DNA from: Sciurus carolinensis
Lineage: Eukaryota > Chordata > Mammalia > Rodentia > Sciuridae
DNA length: 64,000 bases
Direction of reading: 5' to 3'
NCBI RefSeq assembly: GCF_902686445.1
Contig: NC_062232.1
Location: 95,404,932 to 95,468,931, forward strand
This document shows, piece after piece, positions 60,418-64,000 of this stretch. Each line of letters opens with the position of its first letter. Within the stretch, counting starts at the first letter, position 1. The notes under the pieces were generated by a model, which worked only from the letters and a program-made list of their open reading frames with translations, was not told the origin of the DNA and ran no database searches. The translations under genes and the position numbers were made by a program.

Positions 60418-60838
60418 TGCGGGAAGCCATCCATGGCCAATAAATAAAATCAGGCTCAGTGAGCTGTCAGATCCAGAAATCTGGCTCCCAGGAACTGGCA
60501 AGCTTTGAGAGATAGTTCCAAATTGCCTGGAGTTTGTGGTATCCATGCAGTGGCTCACTGACTGGAATTTGCAGGTCCTGCTGGGACATCCTGCTGGGAC
60601 AACCCGCTAGAGCAAATGGCTTCCTTAACACCATTCCATCCTGTTTCTCACAGAAGAAGCTCCTCCTTGTCCTCTCTTTTACCTGTATGATTATAAATAA
60701 AGGACAGGTGGGCTCTTCCAATTATTAGAGCTAGATAAGCATGGCTCAATCGGTCATGCCCCTGATTCAAAAGAGATAATTGTCTCCTGTGGTTCAGTTT
60801 TTTAGCCATTCATTTACAGCCAGCCCATCCCTCCAACA
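60418..60838 (+). repeat. Candidate LTR (ERVK-like?), weak
   Basis: Starts tgcgggaagccatcc and ends ccaaca. cctgtatgattataaataaa (60682) looks like a TATA/poly(A) region. No matching flanking duplication. Confidence 0.35.
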
Positions 60839-62663
60839 GAAACCCTTTCCCTCAACCACGCGGTATGTGAACAAAACTAGAGACTCAATCACATTTCTTA
60901 CATAGCTGTACCTACTTCACTGAACCTAAATATAAAATGACCATTTCCTCCTATATCTTTATATCTTCATTCTGAAGATTCCAGTATCACATAAAACTTA
61001 GATTAAACAAATCTGTTATGCTTTTCTCTTATTAACCTCCATTTTGTCACAGTTATCAGCTATGACCATTACGATGACAGGAGATACCCTCTGCCTTTTC
61101 ATCCTTAAAATGTGGACAACTCCATTTTCAAACATCTCTAAGTTCCACTCACCCAAAAATGCTCACTCTTTTCTTCCTTTTAATCTGTAGCACAGTTTTG
61201 TTTTAATTTTATTTTTTAGCAACAAATAAAGGCAACATTGCAATACATGACAGTATTTTATTTAGTTTTTTTTCACAGTTTTATTGAGGTATAGTCTGTA
61301 AGTGTGGGGCTAACAGCAGGAGTGGAGATTGATAGCAAATAGGTATGAGGGAATTGGGGGATGATGGAAAAGTTCTAAAACTAGATTGTGGTCATGGCAG
61401 CACAACTCTAATAATCTACTCAAAATGGCTGAACTATGTCTATATTTTGAGTAAGTGCTCTATGAGCAACACACTATGCTAAGTACTGAATCCAAAGACA
61501 CAACCATAGTGGTTTTGGCAAACTTTGGGTGAAATAGCCCTCAAGACAACCTGGATCTCTTATCTAAATCAAAACCAAAGATTTTAGCATTTCTGTTGGT
61601 TTCTCCAAAATATTTTCACTTTTTTACACTAGATTACTGCGCTTCAGTCTTCAGGGTTTTTGAAATAGACATAAACCAACCAGTTGCCTTCTGGTTCAAT
61701 TCAGAAATAAAACTTCAGGAATATGGTGACTTTAACAACTGGAGTGAGAACCAAGTGCCTAGGAAGAACTTTCACTAAAAGTGGCTGAAAAGCACATACT
61801 CACATTTCTACACAGCTTCTCAGTCCTTTCTCCTAGACTTCCAAGTGATATCATGGGACAAAAGCTGTCTCAAAGAGATACTGTCTCAAGAGAAAACACT
61901 GAGTCCTTCATATTGTTGTAGAGAACACTTTTAGTTCAATTTGTGAATGTCTTGGCTCATTTCTCTGCCATAAGTCAATCAACAGTTGTTCTGCTCCCAG
62001 ATGTACACCACTTTCCCTTAAGTGATTAAAAAACAGAAAATAGCATATCGCTTACACATTAATAACAAGATGTGGTCATTGAATTTACACAGAAGTCTTT
62101 TTTGCTGGCCAACTGTTTAGAAAAAGCTGATAACTAAATGAAACCAGCAGCAACAAAAGAAATAGTAGTCCAGATAGAGTTTAACAGATAGAACCAGAAA
62201 AACAGACAAAAAAGGACCCTAAGATTTCTGGAGTTTCTGGAAGGCTACTCACATGTGGTAAGCTGTACCAACTCAGGAGTGACTACAGCAGGCACTTGAG
62301 AGCCTCCTGGTCAACATGGGACACACATAAATGAATTCCTCAAGCTAAACACACATCTCTCTATAAAGGGTAGATGCTTTACTGGCTCAAGGAATTGGAG
62401 CAACAACTATGACAGATCAATGGCAAAACACTCAGTTATATTAATCCTAGGGATGGTTTCTATGAAACCAGGCATAAAAATAAAGATAAGAGGAAAAAAA
62501 CGGTAGTTGCATCATCAAAGGCTGCACACCGTGGGAAAAATTGATTTCACAGAAAAAGACTGGATAAGCCATTCAGAAAAATTGCATGCAAGCAAAGGAA
62601 AAAATCCCTCGAGTCCTAGGGGATTATTAGAATGCAGAGTTGCCATAATATATTATGGAATCC
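60839..62663. other. Intergenic, no gene; L1 3' end at about 61290-61440
   Basis: gggggatgatggaaaagttc...tgtggtcatggcagcacaac is an old L1 3'-end phrase in sense orientation. The rest is unassigned. Confidence 0.45.
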
Positions 62664-62878
62664 AGGCTGGATGTAGTAGCACATTTCTGTAATCCCAGGG
62701 CCTCAAGAGGCTGAGACAATAGGATGGCAAGTTCCAGCCTCAACAACTTAGCAAGGCCCTGTCTCAGAATAAAATATCAAAAGGGCTTAGTGATGTGGCT
62801 CAGTGGTAAAGTACCCCTGGGTTCAATCCCTGGTACTAAAAAAAAAGTGTGTGTGTGTGCGTGTGTGTGTGTGTGTGT
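62664..62878 (+). repeat. MEN (B1-dID) SINE with (GT)n tail
   Basis: ggctggatgtagtagcacat...gggttcaatccctggtact, then (gt)n at 62848-62878. Confidence 0.88.
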
Positions 62879-63349
62879 GGAAATAGACTGAAAAAAAATT
62901 ATGTATTTCCGTGGTCAGGAAAAATATAGGCAATAGAATTTAACTCTGTGAGGGCTCAGGTGCTAGTCAAAGGGCAAAACAAAGAAAAACCCCATAAACT
63001 TTGAAGTTTGCTAGAATAAAAGCATGCCTACAAATTTTTAAACTATACAAATAATACTGCTCTACAGCTGGTCACCTGGTAAGGATTCGGGTGAGAGGGT
63101 CTCTAGCCTACAGTCTGTATTCATGGTCCCACCCATATAGTCCAGCTGCCCTGGACCCAGCCCCCACCCACCTCAAGTGTATGGCGCCAAAGGAACCCGC
63201 TCTGGAATCCCAATAACAGGCCTGTCCTCACAGCTCTTGGTCCGGCATGAGAGTCTCCCTTGATCTGAGTGTTCAGAGCAGGGTGGTATCTGTGCTGCTA
63301 ACTGTCTCAAGGACAAACAGGACTGCTGGGCCCCTGTGCTTACCAAGGT

Positions 63350-63761
63350 TGTTAAGAGATATTTGTCCGAGGAATGTGCGGTTGCCTGGTGACCTTATCC
63401 GTCAAGGACGGGAGCGGGGCTTAGCCCCGACTCATCTCCTACATAGTTCACCCCTTCCCTCCTCCCTTCTTCCACTAGGACCGTTCAGTTCTGACAGGAC
63501 CCAATGAAAATCAAATAGATTGGCCGGACCCAACCAGAGGAGGTTTAGCTGTTCAAATGTTAACCAATTAAAAGAACACTGTAAAACTGCTTGCCTTTGA
63601 TTATAAAAACCCTGCTGACAAGGGCTCGGGGCCTCTCTTAGCGTCACTGGTTAAGGACGCAGAGGACCGGGTTCGAACTTGCTAATAAATGACTCTTTGC
63701 TGCTTGCATTGATCGTGGTCTCTGGTGGTCCTTGTGGGGTCTCGAGCCTTTGGGCACAACA
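63350..63761 (+). mobile_element. 5' LTR of a class I (gammaretrovirus-like) ERV
   Basis: Ends CACAACA directly before a retroviral primer-binding site; a matching start TGTT lies at 63350, giving 412 bp. U3 holds CCAAT (63501) and a TATA box (ttataaaa, 63601). AATAAA lies at 63684-63689, with a T/G-rich U5 after it. CpG retention suggests a moderately young insertion. The end is secure; the start is a best guess, and the LTR could begin further upstream (about 63220). Confidence 0.72.
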
Positions 63762-63763
63762 TA

Positions 63764-63781
63764 TGGGGGCTCGTCTGGGAT
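63764..63781 (+). other. tRNA-Pro primer-binding site of the ERV
   Basis: Two bases after the LTR end, 17 of 18 bases agree with the proline-tRNA primer-binding site typical of gammaretroviruses; the mismatch is a T at 63776, consistent with CpG decay. Confidence 0.85.
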
Positions 63782-64000
63782 CCCCAAGCCCACCCAGATA
63801 CCTGATCATAGAGTCATAAGTGACACCTTCAGCTGGTGAGTAAGGCATTGCCGTGTGTTTTCTGGTCTGAATTGCTTGCAGGTTCTGGTTCTGGGCTGGC
63901 ATAGTCCTGGTGGACGCACTATAGGACCCCAGCAGGGTCTCGGGAGACGTCCCCTCGACCCGTCGGGCGACTTGTCGCATCTGGTGACTTTTGTCACATC
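63782..64000 (+). other. ERV leader with splice donor, runs off the window
   Basis: Untranslated leader between the primer-binding site and gag. ctg|gtgagtaag-type donor at 63836, as expected for making spliced env RNA. No gag start is reached before the window ends. The open minus-strand frames here are shadows. Confidence 0.6.

Noticed and set aside
47616..64000. A neighbouring gene such as IL13RA2 downstream of HTR2C
   Set aside because: No exon with cytokine-receptor features or other coding conservation was visible; the neighbour must lie beyond the window.

Overview
The window is mammalian nuclear DNA, most likely from a squirrel-family rodent (Sciuridae) and from the X chromosome. Two lines of evidence support this. 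(1) It carries two exons of the serotonin receptor gene HTR2C, which is X-linked in mammals, and the divergent third intracellular loop and C-terminal tail look rodent-like. (2) It is peppered with tRNA-derived ID-type SINEs and dimeric 7SL(B1)+ID SINEs (MEN / B1-dID type), a combination typical of squirrels. No bacterial, plasmid or CRISPR features are present.
Layout. 1-12723: end of the HTR2C intron preceding the edited exon, mostly old LINE-1 in both orientations, SINE insertions and one younger 5'-truncated L1 with an unusually long target-site duplication. 12724-12924: HTR2C exon with TM3, the DRY motif and the A-to-I editing cluster, followed by the intronic strand of the editing hairpin. 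12925-44039: a 31.1 kb intron dominated by antisense L1 fragments, with SINEs, a tailless 5S rRNA retrocopy, a 33-bp minisatellite and a hAT-type DNA transposon. 44040-44872: terminal coding exon (TM4 end to C-terminus), then a 3' UTR of about 2.7 kb to a poly(A) signal at 47591. 47620-64000: intergenic sequence, LTR-rich rather than L1-rich: MaLR LTRs, an antisense ERV-derived block with a broken gammaretroviral nucleocapsid finger, a candidate solo LTR, and at the right edge the 5' LTR, tRNA-Pro primer-binding site and leader of a class I ERV that runs out of the window.
How it works together. The only functional gene seen is HTR2C (+ strand). Exon and intron pair to form the ADAR substrate that recodes Ile-x-Asn-x-Ile in the second intracellular loop. 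The same exon has an internal alternative donor 95 nt upstream of the main one and an 18-nt target complementary to the SNORD115 guide. All of these known regulatory parts are intact. Everything else is mobile-element sequence or unassigned non-coding DNA. Repeat families were assigned by eye from remembered consensus features, so subfamily names and edges are approximate.
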